Made by a program: the position numbers and the translations under genes. From Armatimonadota bacterium (GTDB taxonomy: Bacteria; Armatimonadota; Fimbriimonadia; Fimbriimonadales; ATM1), in assembly GCA_022567555.1 (NCBI GenBank), contig JADFGT010000003.1:1-64000 (forward strand): a stretch of DNA of 64,000 bases. The letters are read 5' to 3'. Numbering within the stretch: the first letter of the stretch is position 1; every line of letters begins with the position of its first letter. Shown in pieces: positions 7,335 through 15,558 of this stretch. The notes beneath the pieces are model-generated. The model was given only the letters and a program-made list of their open reading frames with translations, ran no database searches and was not told the DNA's origin.

Positions 7335-8495
7335 ATGGGAAAGACCTACGCGATTCTCGGCTCAGGCATGCAGGGCACGGCGGCGGCGTACGACCTGGCG
7401 CGGTTCGGCGACGCGGACCGCATCTTGATGGGCGACATCCATTTGCAGCAGGCCAATCGCAACTCCGAGCGAGCGAACCGCCTTGTCGGACGAGCCGTAT
7501 GCGAGCCGCACCAAGTGGACGCGCTTGATGAAGCCGAACTGGCCTCGTTCTTGGAGCCCGTAGACGTTTTGCTGAGTTGTGTTCCCTACTGGATGCATCC
7601 GCGAATAGCGCCGGTTGCCATCCACACCGCAACCAGCATGGTGGACATGGGCGGCGACACGGACGTCACGATGGAGACGCTGAAACTGAACGAAGCGGCC
7701 AGGGCCGCCAGGGTCTCTGTCGTCCCCGACACCGGCCTCGCTCCGGGCCTGGTGAACAATCTCGCCACCCATCTGATGTCTAAACTGGACAAAGTCGAGG
7801 ACGTGCGGCTCTACTCCGGAGGTTTGCCACAAAACCCAAAGCCCCCTTTCAACTACAAACTGGTTTTCAACATCGAGGGCCTCGTCACTGAATACGTTGA
7901 CGAGGCGCTCGCAATTCGTGACTGCAAACTTGTGCGCTTGAAGACTCTCGCCGATATCGAGCATATCGAATGGCCCGGCCTCGGAGAAATGGAGGCCTTC
8001 GTTACAAGCGGCGGCACGAGCACCGCGCCCTACACTTTCGACGGCAAAGTACGCACGTATGAATACAAGACTATCCGCTTTCCCGGCCACTGCGAACGCA
8101 TGCGGATCTTCCTGGACTTCGGCTTCTGGGGAACTGAGCCGATCGAAGTTAAGGGCAGCATGGTCAAGCCGCGCGACCTGTTTCAAACGCTGATGGCCGA
8201 CGCTTTGCGCGACGACGAGGACAAAGACCAGATCCTCGTCCGCGCCGCAGTCACCGGCTCGAAGAACGGCGACGACGTGCGCCTTCAGATAGACATTCAT
8301 GACAAAGAGGACACCGCGACCGGCTTCAGCGCAATGGAGCGCATGACGGGGTTTTCTACGTCCATATACGCAATCGAGATCGCTGCCGGTAACGTCGAAA
8401 ACGGATGCATACGCTATGAATCGGCCGTGCCGGGAACAAAGGTTGTAGAGGAATTGAAGCGGCGCGGCGTCCTGATAACCGAGACGAACGGCTGA
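7335..8495 (+). CDS. Saccharopine dehydrogenase-like oxidoreductase
   Basis: 386 residues from the ATG at 7335, chosen because the protein begins with the dinucleotide-binding motif directly (KTYAILGSGMQGTAAAYDLA); the 43 residues upstream are composition noise. The N-terminal Rossmann domain is followed by the saccharopine-dehydrogenase C-terminal domain ('VSVVPDTGLAPGLVNNLA', 'SGGLPQNPKPPFNYK'). The family reduces or oxidises amino-acid imine adducts with NAD(P). Neighbours give no pathway, although dapA and asd occur elsewhere in the window. Substrate (lysine or polyamine pathway) cannot be told from sequence. Confidence 0.87.
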   Translation: MGKTYAILGSGMQGTAAAYDLARFGDADRILMGDIHLQQANRNSERANRLVGRAVCEPHQVDALDEAELASFLEPVDVLLSCVPYWMHPRIAPVAIHTATSMVDMGGDTDVTMETLKLNEAARAARVSVVPDTGLAPGLVNNLATHLMSKLDKVEDVRLYSGGLPQNPKPPFNYKLVFNIEGLVTEYVDEALAIRDCKLVRLKTLADIEHIEWPGLGEMEAFVTSGGTSTAPYTFDGKVRTYEYKTIRFPGHCERMRIFLDFGFWGTEPIEVKGSMVKPRDLFQTLMADALRDDEDKDQILVRAAVTGSKNGDDVRLQIDIHDKEDTATGFSAMERMTGFSTSIYAIEIAAGNVENGCIRYESAVPGTKVVEELKRRGVLITETNG

Positions 8496-8497
8496 CC

Positions 8498-8962
8498 TTA
8501 TCCCTTTGTAAAACCCAGCGCCGCCTTGCCGGATTCTTCAGGGCTTACGAGCGTGAGCTCCTTTCCGCCGCTCTCAACCTTGTACACCCATGTGAATATC
8601 TCCTGCGAGATATCCGTCCCTTCGGCGAGGCCTGGTACGGTCATGATTGTCAGCGTAACTTCGCTATCATTGAACTGCCACGATCCGGTGATAACAGTGA
8701 TGGTGCCCGCCTTTATTGACATCTCGCCGCCGGCTTCGATGATGAGTTTCACCCGGTCCCTATGGGCGGCAAGCATTTCCATCACAGGAGAGCCACCCCC
8801 AGGCGCCGCGCCAGCGACGTCGCCCTGCCATTCTCCGACGAGGTCGGCCTCTTTGATGGAGCAGCCGACGAGCATGAGCGACAAGACGGTCATTGCAGCA
8901 ATGGTAGTCCGGTTCACATACAGAGGACGGCTGGCGGACGCTCGTAGGTTCAACCCGGACAT
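8498..8962 (-). CDS. Small lipoprotein
   Basis: 154 residues from the ATG at 8962. A hydrophobic segment ends in a lipobox, 'MTVLSLMLVGC' (Cys at about 35), so it is probably a lipid-anchored envelope protein. The mature part begins 'SIKEADLVGEWQGDV' and has alternating strands around 'GSWQFNDSEVTLTI', like the small lipocalin-style 'WxG/GxW' proteins. Function is unknown. It ends 3 bases from the stop of the convergent dehydrogenase gene. The start is uncertain: two further Met codons in frame upstream could be used. Confidence 0.7.
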   Translation of the reverse strand: MSGLNLRASASRPLYVNRTTIAAMTVLSLMLVGCSIKEADLVGEWQGDVAGAAPGGGSPVMEMLAAHRDRVKLIIEAGGEMSIKAGTITVITGSWQFNDSEVTLTIMTVPGLAEGTDISQEIFTWVYKVESGGKELTLVSPEESGKAALGFTKG

Positions 8963-9086
8963 CCGGGATGGGCCTTGGTCCATTTGGCGGGTTGCCGGGG
9001 GGTTATGCCGTACCGGGTTTCGGCCATGACCCCACACGATCAAATAAACGGCGAGCTCCCCGATCCTGTTCTGTCCCTTTTTCGTC

Positions 9087-10562
9087 CTACCTCGTCCCTC
9101 CGCCTGAACTCGCCTCCCGTTCCTCTCTCGCATCCTTGACTATGGTGCGCACGTTCTCCATCAGGATAGAGCCCTTGTACACGAACCCGTCCTTAATCGT
9201 CCACTCGATCGTTCCGCCCCAACTCGCTTCCCCGTTCTCATAAACGCCCGTCCCTGTCGGATACAGATACTTCAGGTTCCGCAGCGGATTGCCGTTCACA
9301 AGTATCAGGTCGGCCTTGAAACCGGCTTTGACCCGGCCCAGTTCATGCTCCATCCCAAGAATCTTGGCGTTGTTGCCGGTCGCATGTTTAATAACGTCCA
9401 GAGGATGAAAGCCGGCCTCTTGGTGCAACTCCAACTCATGCAGCAATCCGAAGCCGTGCATGCGATAGATGAAGCCCGCGTCTTCGCCGGCCCCGATTGT
9501 GCCGCCTCGCTCGGCGAACTCGCGCAGCGCTTTGAACCAAAGTTGATAGTTCCGCTTCCACTCGATCTCGTCCTGCGTGGTCCATTCGAAGAAGAAGGAG
9601 CCATGGCTTCGCGGGCTCGCCTCGAAGAACTTCTCTAACGCCGGGTGCAAATAATCTTTGAACCAGGGTTGGTTCTGCGCCGCATTCAGGTTGCGGCTCG
9701 CCTCATAAATCGAGAGTGTCGGGTCCCAGGCGACGCCGGCATCCACCATCGCCTGAAGGACCCGGCTCAACTTCTCCTGGTCCGCGTCCTTGAAAAGCCG
9801 CCCCGCCCAGCGAAAGCGGTCCAACTCGTTGCTGTAATTGTAATCGGGCGGAAACTGCTGCGAACCGTACGGAATTGCTGCGTCCGGAATCCCGTACCAG
9901 TGCTCGATGCTCGTCGTTCCGCCGCGGATGTCGTCCCATGCGTCGGTCTCTTCGACGCCCACGTGATGCGCCACGCGCAAGCCCAGTTTCTTGGCCTCGT
10001 CCAGAAGCGCCACGAGCGGCTCGCGCTCCATTCCGCCGATCTTTATGCCGTCGCCTCCGGCCTCCTTTATCCGGCGTACGCTTTCACGCGCCTGTTCGGC
10101 CGTACCGCCGCCCGCCCGCATATACAAAAAGATGCGCGGGGCGCGAACCTCACCGCTCGCGCTCTGATCGCGAAGCCTAAGGGCCTTTGTGCGGTCGCTG
10201 CCCACATCGCGCAACGTTGTGATGCCGCAGGCGAGCCACAGATCGAACTGATACTGGAACGGCATCGAGATCCCACCGCGGCCGTCCTGCAAATGAGCAT
10301 GCAGGTTTATGAATCCGGGGAGCAGGTAGCGGCCCTCGCCGTCTATGACGGCGTCGAACTCGCCGCGCGCGCCGCCGACGGATGCAATGCGGTCGTTCTC
10401 CACGACCACGCTTGTCGGTCCCGAAATGGGCGTCCCGTTGCCGTCAATGATGTAGACGTTTCGGATGAGCAGCCGGTCGTAGCGCTTGCCGTGCTCGGCG
10501 GCCGCAGGCTCCTGCGCGGAAACGAGCGCCGGCAGCAATAGTGCAGCGATGATGTATTTCAC
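9087..10562 (-). CDS. Secreted amidohydrolase, imidazolonepropionase-like
   Basis: 491 residues with a signal peptide (MKYIIAALLLPALVSAQ). Amidohydrolase metal ligands are visible: HxH in 'INLHAHLQD' (88 and 90), the candidate bridging Lys at 174 ('DGIKIGG'), His 199/200 ('RVAHHVG'), His 221 ('SIEHWYG') and Asp in 'GAGEDAGF' near 367. This is the layout of subtype I binuclear hydrolases acting on amide or ester bonds of peptides, ureas or cyclic imides. Such secreted forms are often prolidase-like. The gene upstream (10750, minus) is on the same strand but separated by about 190 bases. The substrate is not identifiable. Confidence 0.88.
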   Translation of the reverse strand: MKYIIAALLLPALVSAQEPAAAEHGKRYDRLLIRNVYIIDGNGTPISGPTSVVVENDRIASVGGARGEFDAVIDGEGRYLLPGFINLHAHLQDGRGGISMPFQYQFDLWLACGITTLRDVGSDRTKALRLRDQSASGEVRAPRIFLYMRAGGGTAEQARESVRRIKEAGGDGIKIGGMEREPLVALLDEAKKLGLRVAHHVGVEETDAWDDIRGGTTSIEHWYGIPDAAIPYGSQQFPPDYNYSNELDRFRWAGRLFKDADQEKLSRVLQAMVDAGVAWDPTLSIYEASRNLNAAQNQPWFKDYLHPALEKFFEASPRSHGSFFFEWTTQDEIEWKRNYQLWFKALREFAERGGTIGAGEDAGFIYRMHGFGLLHELELHQEAGFHPLDVIKHATGNNAKILGMEHELGRVKAGFKADLILVNGNPLRNLKYLYPTGTGVYENGEASWGGTIEWTIKDGFVYKGSILMENVRTIVKDAREEREASSGGGTR

Positions 10563-10749
10563 ATCGCCTCAGATTCGGGGCCCGTCGCTCAATTCCTCCC
10601 GCCACAGACCGCCTGAGGATCTCCGCGTCTTTGTGACTCTGTGGTTGTAACCGGAACTCACCACCAAGACACTAACCGGGCACGCACGGACGCTTAGCAG
10701 CTTTGTGCCTTCGTGGTTGAATCCGGAGAGCACGTGCATGACCATCGCC
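10563..10749. repeat. Intergenic stretch with a degenerate 'GTGGTTG' repeat
   Basis: Contains TTTGTGACTCTGTGGTTGTAA, CACCAAGACACTAAC and TTTGTGCCTTCGTGGTTGAA, three relatives of a 'TTGTGxCTxxGTGGTTxAA' unit. A fourth relative (CTTGGTGTCTCTGTGCCCGAA) lies at about 11551. Nothing coding is visible. Confidence 0.45.
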
Positions 10750-11430
10750 TTAGTCGAACGCGAACACCTCTTTTATCGCCTCAATGATGTTCATATAGAA
10801 GTTCCCGCCTATCTCGCGCATCACCTCGAACTCCAAGTCCGGCGAACCGAAAAACGGGCGGAGCGTCCAACCCAACTGGCTGCCGACGAACGCATACAGC
10901 ATAATCCAAAGCCAAATAATCCGAACTCGCGCGTCTGCCTCGCCTTCCTCGGAACCGCTGATTGTCATCATTCCGCGAAAGAAAAACCTCACGCCGAAGA
11001 TAGCGCACAAACCAAGAATGCCGACGTTCATCAACTTGAAGAACTGATAATGCGCGCTGGTCATCATAAAGAAGGCCGTTATCGGCGCGAAACTGAGCAA
11101 CAGCAGACCTGTTATCCCGAGGGCGCTCAACAACAGCACCAAGTGCTGTGCGAACGTTTGCTTGGTCCCAAACAGAAGATTGAGAATGTACAACGTCGGA
11201 AAGCAGATTGCCGACGTGAGCAGGTAAAGGATCGGCAGTTTGACCGCCGAACTCAGCGACTGCAGGCCGCTGTGGTAAGCACCGATGATCGCGCCATAGA
11301 TCGCGAAGAAAACCACCGAGGACCAGAAGAGCGAGACCATCTTGTCTTGGAGGTTCTCCCCCCTCCGAACCTCGTCCAGGAACTCGCCGGCGTCGCGAAG
11401 TATCGAAATCGGCACTGAAAAGCGTTTCAT
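10750..11430 (-). CDS. Yip1-like multi-pass membrane protein
   Basis: 226 residues from the ATG at 11430 (MKRFSVPISILRDAGEFLDE), preferred over the Met six codons upstream because GGAGGGG lies just before it. There are about five hydrophobic segments, with the typical 'LSSAVKLPILYLLTSAICFP' run and 'LYILNLLFGTKQTFAQHL' loop of Yip1-like or related bacterial membrane proteins. Their role is unknown. It stands alone on the minus strand, divergent from the M48 peptidase gene. Confidence 0.8.
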   Translation of the reverse strand: MKRFSVPISILRDAGEFLDEVRRGENLQDKMVSLFWSSVVFFAIYGAIIGAYHSGLQSLSSAVKLPILYLLTSAICFPTLYILNLLFGTKQTFAQHLVLLLSALGITGLLLLSFAPITAFFMMTSAHYQFFKLMNVGILGLCAIFGVRFFFRGMMTISGSEEGEADARVRIIWLWIMLYAFVGSQLGWTLRPFFGSPDLEFEVMREIGGNFYMNIIEAIKEVFAFD

Positions 11431-11756
11431 CGCCCCTCCAGCCTTCATGACAGAATATTGTACGATTTTCTATACGCCGGCTGCGGACGGGACATGACGA
11501 AGCCGTTGCCGGGTCCCCATTCGCACCTTCACGCCGCACTCCTTCCCGTCTTGGTGTCTCTGTGCCCGAATCCGCCACCGATACACAGGAAGCCGACACG
11601 CAGGGCGTCCCTGCGCAGGCCCACGCCACGGTTCTGCGCCGTTCCCGTCCCCGGTCCGGGCGGCTTAGCGTATAGTTAGGGGACCTCCGGACGCCCGAAG
11701 GGCAGACACGCCGGGCCCTGCCCAGGCGTCTGGAACCCAAGAGGAACAGGCACGAA
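11431..11756. other. Intergenic region, divergent promoters
   Basis: 326 bases between divergent genes. It holds one relative of the 'GGTGTCTCTGTG' repeat at about 11551 and must contain promoters for the Yip1-like and M48 genes. 'TAGTTA...AGAGGAACAGGCACGAAATG' gives a ribosome site just before 11757. No other structure was recognised. Confidence 0.4.
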
Positions 11757-12527
11757 ATGACCCACACGAGAGCAACCAGCGGCCTACTCGTAGGCGCCAT
11801 CGTCCTGACAGCGTTCGCCACAGGCTGCGGGGGAGCGACCATTTGGAGCAGAGAGGAGGAGATCCGGGTCGGCCGCGAAGCCTCCGAGAGACTGGAGGAG
11901 GAGTACGAGGTGAGCCGGAATCCGGCCGACGTCGCCCTCATCGAAGGCATCGGCCAGCGGCTTGTGGCTGCCGGCAAGGTGGACGACTGGCCCTTCACCT
12001 TCAAGGTGCTGGAGGAGCGGAGCGTGAACGCCGTGTCCCTGCCCGGAGGGCCGATCTACATTTTCCGAGGCCTGATAGACCTCACCGAAGGCGACGAGGA
12101 CGAACTGGCCGCCGTCATGGCACATGAGATGGCCCACATTCAGAAAAGGCACGTCTCCAAGATGATCGCCCAGGGGGTGTTCACCAACTTGATTATAGTG
12201 CTGGCAACCGGAGGAGCGGTCAGGACCGCCGCCCAACTCGTCGCCGTGATGGCGCAGCTCCGGTTCAGCCGGGACGATGAGTATGAGTCCGACCGGCTGG
12301 CCATCAGGTACACCTACCGGGCGGGCTACGACCCGAACGGCCTCGTCCGCTTCTTCGAGAAACTGAAGCGCCTCGAAAAGGAAGAGAGCCCGGACCCCGT
12401 CACGTTTAACCTCACGAGAACGCACCCATTGACAGACGCCCGCATAAACCGCGCAAGGGAGGAGATCGCGAAGGTCGTCCAGGAGGTCAACGCTGAACTC
12501 GAAGCCGAGTACTTGAGGGACAAGTGA
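11757..12527 (+). CDS. M48-family lipoprotein metalloprotease
   Basis: 256 residues. The lipobox is 'LTAFATGC' with Cys24. The HExxH zinc motif is in 'MAHEMAHIQKRH' (His123, Glu124, His127) and the third ligand is Glu175 in 'DDEYESDRLA'. 'NAVSLPGGPIYIFRGL' (about 91-106) is the usual M48 substrate-cleft strand. This matches the short BepA/LoiP-like peptidases without TPR repeats, which act at the periplasmic face in outer-membrane protein quality control. An AGAGGAACAGG ribosome site precedes the ATG. A short fragment of another gene overlaps the stop by four bases. Confidence 0.92.
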   Translation: MTHTRATSGLLVGAIVLTAFATGCGGATIWSREEEIRVGREASERLEEEYEVSRNPADVALIEGIGQRLVAAGKVDDWPFTFKVLEERSVNAVSLPGGPIYIFRGLIDLTEGDEDELAAVMAHEMAHIQKRHVSKMIAQGVFTNLIIVLATGGAVRTAAQLVAVMAQLRFSRDDEYESDRLAIRYTYRAGYDPNGLVRFFEKLKRLEKEESPDPVTFNLTRTHPLTDARINRAREEIAKVVQEVNAELEAEYLRDK

Positions 12528-12727
12528 AGGTCGCCGCCATTCTACCGGCCCGCAACGAACATGGCCGTATCGCCCGCCGTAGAAAGACGAAGGTCCGCCG
12601 GATCGCGCTGCGACGCGTGTCGCACACGTCCGAAGAGCGCAAGTTCGGCCTGGCGAACAGCACGGCGCAACGCGCAAAACAGCGCGCGGAAACCGGCCGG
12701 ACTCTCGTGAGCGCGCGCACCCTGTAA
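12524..12727 (+). pseudogene. Possible N-terminal stub of a glycosyltransferase family 2 gene
   Basis: A GTG in the GTGA overlap with the M48 stop opens a frame beginning (M/V)KVAAILPARNEHGRI, which is exactly how many family 2 glycosyltransferases begin (VAAxIPAxNE..I). After 16 residues the similarity is lost in an Arg-rich tail that ends at residue 67. It is read as a truncated gene fused to unrelated DNA. It could also be chance. Confidence 0.3.
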
Positions 12728-12742
12728 CCGGAGACTATTGCC

Positions 12743-13846
12743 TTGCCGATGACCGCGCTGTCACTCCTGCTTCTCCTCGCGTCCGGCCCGCATCTGTCCG
12801 ATTCGCAGATTCCTATCAAGCCGGACCCGCGATCCAAAAACGTCCTGGTCGTCCGAAACGCTAACGCGCCCGAAAGCGCGGAGATCGCGGACTTTTACAT
12901 GAAGCACCGCGCCATCCCGAAGGGCAACTTAGTGATCGTCCGAACCACCACGAAAGAGAACATCCCCCGTCAGACTTATGAGATTGGAATCCGCGACGCA
13001 GTGCGCGACCATATCGCCAAAAAGAAACTGGACATTGACTTTATCGTCCTGATACGCGGCGTCCCGCTGCGGCTGGACAACAACGGCGGTTATGCGGTGG
13101 ACGCGTTCCTCGCCGTGGACGCCCACCCAAGCCGCGCGAAGAAGCCGCTCGAGCCGCTCCCTAAAAAGGAACTTACAACAGGGGGAGTCCGCCGTGTTCT
13201 GAACCCATACTTCCGGGCGAAGCAGCCGTTCGACAGCGACAAGTACGGCCTCTATCTGGTCACGCGCCTGGACGGTTACACCGCGGAAGACGCCATCGGC
13301 CTTGTGATGCGCTCGCTGAAGGCCGAACCCGCCAAAGGCGAATTCCTGTTCGACGCCAGCCCCGCCAAGAGCGGGGGAGGCTATCGCACTACGCAGCAGA
13401 GGATGTTCCGCGCCCGGGATCTACTTCAGAAAAAGGGACTCCGCGTCAGCCTCGACGAAGGTGAAGCGTTCATCGGCGGCAGGAACGGCCTCATGGGCTA
13501 CGCCGGTTGGGGCAGCAACGACCCAAAGTTCAAGAAGTCGCTTTACAACTCGCTGCGCTTTCGACCCGGCGCGCTGGCCGAGACCTTCGTGTCAACCAGC
13601 GGCCGCACGTTCCGCCGCACAACCGGCGGCCAGAGCCTAATCGCCGACCTGATACAGCAAGGGGTAACCGGCGTGAAGGGATACGTGAGCGAGCCGTACA
13701 CGCTGGCGCTCGCCCACGTGGACATCCTTTTCGACCGCTACACCGACGGCCGGAACCTGGCGGAGAGTTTCTACGCCGCCTCACCGCTCCTCAAATGGAA
13801 GGACGTGGTCCTCGGCGACCCGCTCTGCGCCCCGTATCGAAAGTAG
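12743..13846 (+). CDS. TIGR03790-family secreted protein
   Basis: 367 residues from the TTG at 12743, or 365 from the ATG at 12749. There is a short N-terminal hydrophobic segment (MTALSLLLLLASGP). Motifs of the TIGR03790 family are present: 'NVLVVRNANAPESAEIADFY' near residues 34-53, 'DFIVLIRGVPLRL' near 99, and 'GVTGVKGYVSEPYTLALAH' with 'DVVLGDPLCAPY' at the end. The family is known mainly from environmental genomes and its function is unknown; some members carry C-terminal sorting tags, which this one lacks. It stands alone. Confidence 0.85.
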   Translation: MPMTALSLLLLLASGPHLSDSQIPIKPDPRSKNVLVVRNANAPESAEIADFYMKHRAIPKGNLVIVRTTTKENIPRQTYEIGIRDAVRDHIAKKKLDIDFIVLIRGVPLRLDNNGGYAVDAFLAVDAHPSRAKKPLEPLPKKELTTGGVRRVLNPYFRAKQPFDSDKYGLYLVTRLDGYTAEDAIGLVMRSLKAEPAKGEFLFDASPAKSGGGYRTTQQRMFRARDLLQKKGLRVSLDEGEAFIGGRNGLMGYAGWGSNDPKFKKSLYNSLRFRPGALAETFVSTSGRTFRRTTGGQSLIADLIQQGVTGVKGYVSEPYTLALAHVDILFDRYTDGRNLAESFYAASPLLKWKDVVLGDPLCAPYRK

Positions 13847-13870
13847 GGTTTTCATCCCGCCCCCATTTAG

Positions 13871-13900
13871 AACTCCCTCAACACGCGCCGTGTTGAGGAT
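13871..13900. repeat. Hairpin repeat, CTCAACA family, copy 4
   Basis: CTCAACACG CGC CGTGTTGAG (13877-13897) is a perfect 9-bp stem. It lies after the TIGR03790 gene and could act as its terminator, although a C run rather than a T run follows. Confidence 0.6.
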
Positions 13901-13958
13901 AATCCCCCCCCCAAAATGCGCCTCTACAAGCACTCCAAACACATGGTCGTCGAGTGGC

Positions 13959-14017
13959 GTGGACATGGTGGCCTGGAAGCTCGGACCCGATCTGGCCATC
14001 GCGGCCACCTTGTCCAC
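13959..14017. repeat. Foldback element, GTGGACA family, copy B
   Basis: GTGGACATGGTGGCC (13959-13973) pairs with GGCCACCTTGTCCAC (14003-14017) at 14 of 15 positions around a 29-base loop. Confidence 0.65.
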
Positions 14018-14141
14018 GTGAGGCCCGTACCGCGGCACAGCGCTTCAAGAGGTCACGGGCCAGGGACAAGATCGCCGCGAGGCTTCACTCCCGTTCTGCT
14101 CCGCCTTGCGGATGCCGGGCTCGGTAGTTCGTATGCCGTTC

Positions 14142-14204
14142 GTGGACAAGTTGGCTTCCGAAGAGACGAGTTCCCGCGCGATGGAGACTCGCCAACATGT
14201 CCAC
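14142..14204. repeat. Foldback element, GTGGACA family, copy C
   Basis: GTGGACAAGTTGGC (14142-14155) pairs with GCCAACATGTCCAC (14191-14204). The segment 14115-14215 is an inverted near-copy of 4941-5035, sharing the loop as well as the arms. Confidence 0.7.
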
Positions 14205-14230
14205 GGCACACGGCGGCAGGGCGCAGCTCG

Positions 14231-15217
14231 CTATCGGGAGCTTTCTTCGATGGGTAGAACCAAAACCCTGTTCTCCAGTCCAACATACACGGCTTCACCA
14301 TCCCTCGTGGGAACGAGATTATCCCCGAAATAGACCGTGCGGTAGTGTACATGCACACCTGGCGGCACATCGCAGAAGCTTTGATCGCTTGATACGACCA
14401 CCGCTAGAAGCCTGGCTTTCCGTTGACTGATGTTGAAAGAAATGACACCAAGCTCTTTTTCCGGCTTCGGTTTGACAGGTTTCTCGCTGAAGGAAAACCG
14501 CGGCGCGGACAGCCGGTCTTCTCGCGAGAATGAAGAAGTAGGCCCGAAGAACAGCGCAACGTTGGACTTTACGATCCGCAGCGAGTGACTGCCATACGGT
14601 ATCTGAATCTGCTCTCCGGCTGCCGTGGTAATCGGAATGTGCTCTCGCGCGTTGTCGGGGCCCAGGCCGGCTATCAATAGTACTGCACCGTCTAGGGTCG
14701 CCTGCAAGGCGAACAGCCTGTCGTGCTGAACATCAATGTCGAAGTTGCCATTCCTCAGGTATTCGTTCAATATGGTCACCCTACCGTCGGGTCTTGCGAC
14801 GAGCCAATGCTTCGTACCGAGTTGACGGACAAGATAACCAGCTCTCACGACCGGCCGCGTTCGAAGTCCCAGTCGAAGTCCCAGTTCAAGCTGGGTGTCG
14901 TCGGGATCTGACGGCGCTTTCACCAGCACTTCCGGCCGCCAGATGAGCAGCGAGCCTTCGGCGTCATATCCAATTGGTTCGTCCTCTGGCGCAAAAACAT
15001 GGCTTGCGTGAGTCACACCCTTGAGGTCGAATACTGTCACCCGGGTTTCGCGCCCAAACTCAAGTTGGACAGTCGCGACGCGATCGTCGGCTAACGGGCC
15101 GACCAGGTAGTAAAACGGTCCTGTGTCGAACGACGCAGGTACTTGCGACTGGCCTTCTATCCAGGGCATGCATAGCAGAATCGCAACTTGAAGCATCGGT
15201 TTCAGGGCACTTTTCAT
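14231..15217 (-). CDS. Secreted protein of unknown function
   Basis: 328 residues with an N-terminal signal peptide (MKSALKPMLQVAILLCMPW). The mature chain is strand-rich with recurring 'G..L...R.DGRVTIL' and 'DAEGSLLIWRPE' style segments that suggest a beta-propeller-like fold reporting or binding in the periplasm. No family could be named. The stretch 'SEKPVKPKPEKELG' near residue 245 is a likely flexible linker. It is convergent with the TIGR03790 gene across a repeat-filled gap. The short C-terminus 'LPIEESSR' ends in the foldback repeat border. Confidence 0.6.
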   Translation of the reverse strand: MKSALKPMLQVAILLCMPWIEGQSQVPASFDTGPFYYLVGPLADDRVATVQLEFGRETRVTVFDLKGVTHASHVFAPEDEPIGYDAEGSLLIWRPEVLVKAPSDPDDTQLELGLRLGLRTRPVVRAGYLVRQLGTKHWLVARPDGRVTILNEYLRNGNFDIDVQHDRLFALQATLDGAVLLIAGLGPDNAREHIPITTAAGEQIQIPYGSHSLRIVKSNVALFFGPTSSFSREDRLSAPRFSFSEKPVKPKPEKELGVISFNISQRKARLLAVVVSSDQSFCDVPPGVHVHYRTVYFGDNLVPTRDGEAVYVGLENRVLVLPIEESSR

Positions 15218-15558
15218 AGAATTCGAATACTCCTGATGATTTCGCCGGGTGCCAGGGACATGGTCGCCCTTCGGGCTTGGGCTGACGATACCTCCGCGGC
15301 GACCTTGTCAGTGATCCGACAACCTACGAGAGCCGAATCACTGGGCAAGGGTCCACGCGGAAAACCCACTCTTTCTTCATCCCATCCTATCCCCAGATAG
15401 CAAGGGTGTCCAACGACGCCGGCATGACTGAATCCTCCCCATCTGGGGATTGAGAGGAATGGAAATGACGGCTGGGTCAGTGGTCAGCCGCCCTCCGCCC
15501 AGCCTCACCCGGTAAAGCCGGGAGGCCGCGACGCCGAGAATCAGATAGGGGAGGCCCC
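15218..15558. other. Intergenic region with foldback element D and a CCCCAGAT inverted repeat
   Basis: 341 bases between divergent genes. Element D is at 15257-15309. TCCCCAGAT (15390-15398) and ATCTGGGGA (15441-15449) form a second inverted repeat, and the local TCCCC-AT-CTGGGGA can also pair. Promoters for both flanking genes should be here. The MshEN-pseudokinase ATG at 15559 follows GGGGAGG. Confidence 0.5.
15257..15309. repeat. Foldback element, GTGGACA family, copy D
   Basis: GACATGGTCGCC (15257-15268) pairs with GGCGACCTTGTC (15298-15309) at 11 of 12 positions. Confidence 0.6.

Larger units (their letters stand above)
13847..14230. other. Intergenic repeat nest
   Basis: 384 bases between convergent genes. 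It contains the CTCAACACG hairpin (13877), foldback elements B (13959-14017) and C (14142-14204), and a half-element at about 14070-14100 (GGGACAAGATCGCCGCGAGG). No coding sequence was seen. Confidence 0.6.

Noticed and set aside
7362-8300. 312-residue minus-strand frame
   Set aside because: Lies fully antisense to the saccharopine-dehydrogenase-like gene, whose motifs are clear.
10781-12004. 407-residue minus-strand frame
   Set aside because: Ser/Arg-rich antisense shadow that overlaps the Yip1-like gene in another frame and the start of the M48 gene.
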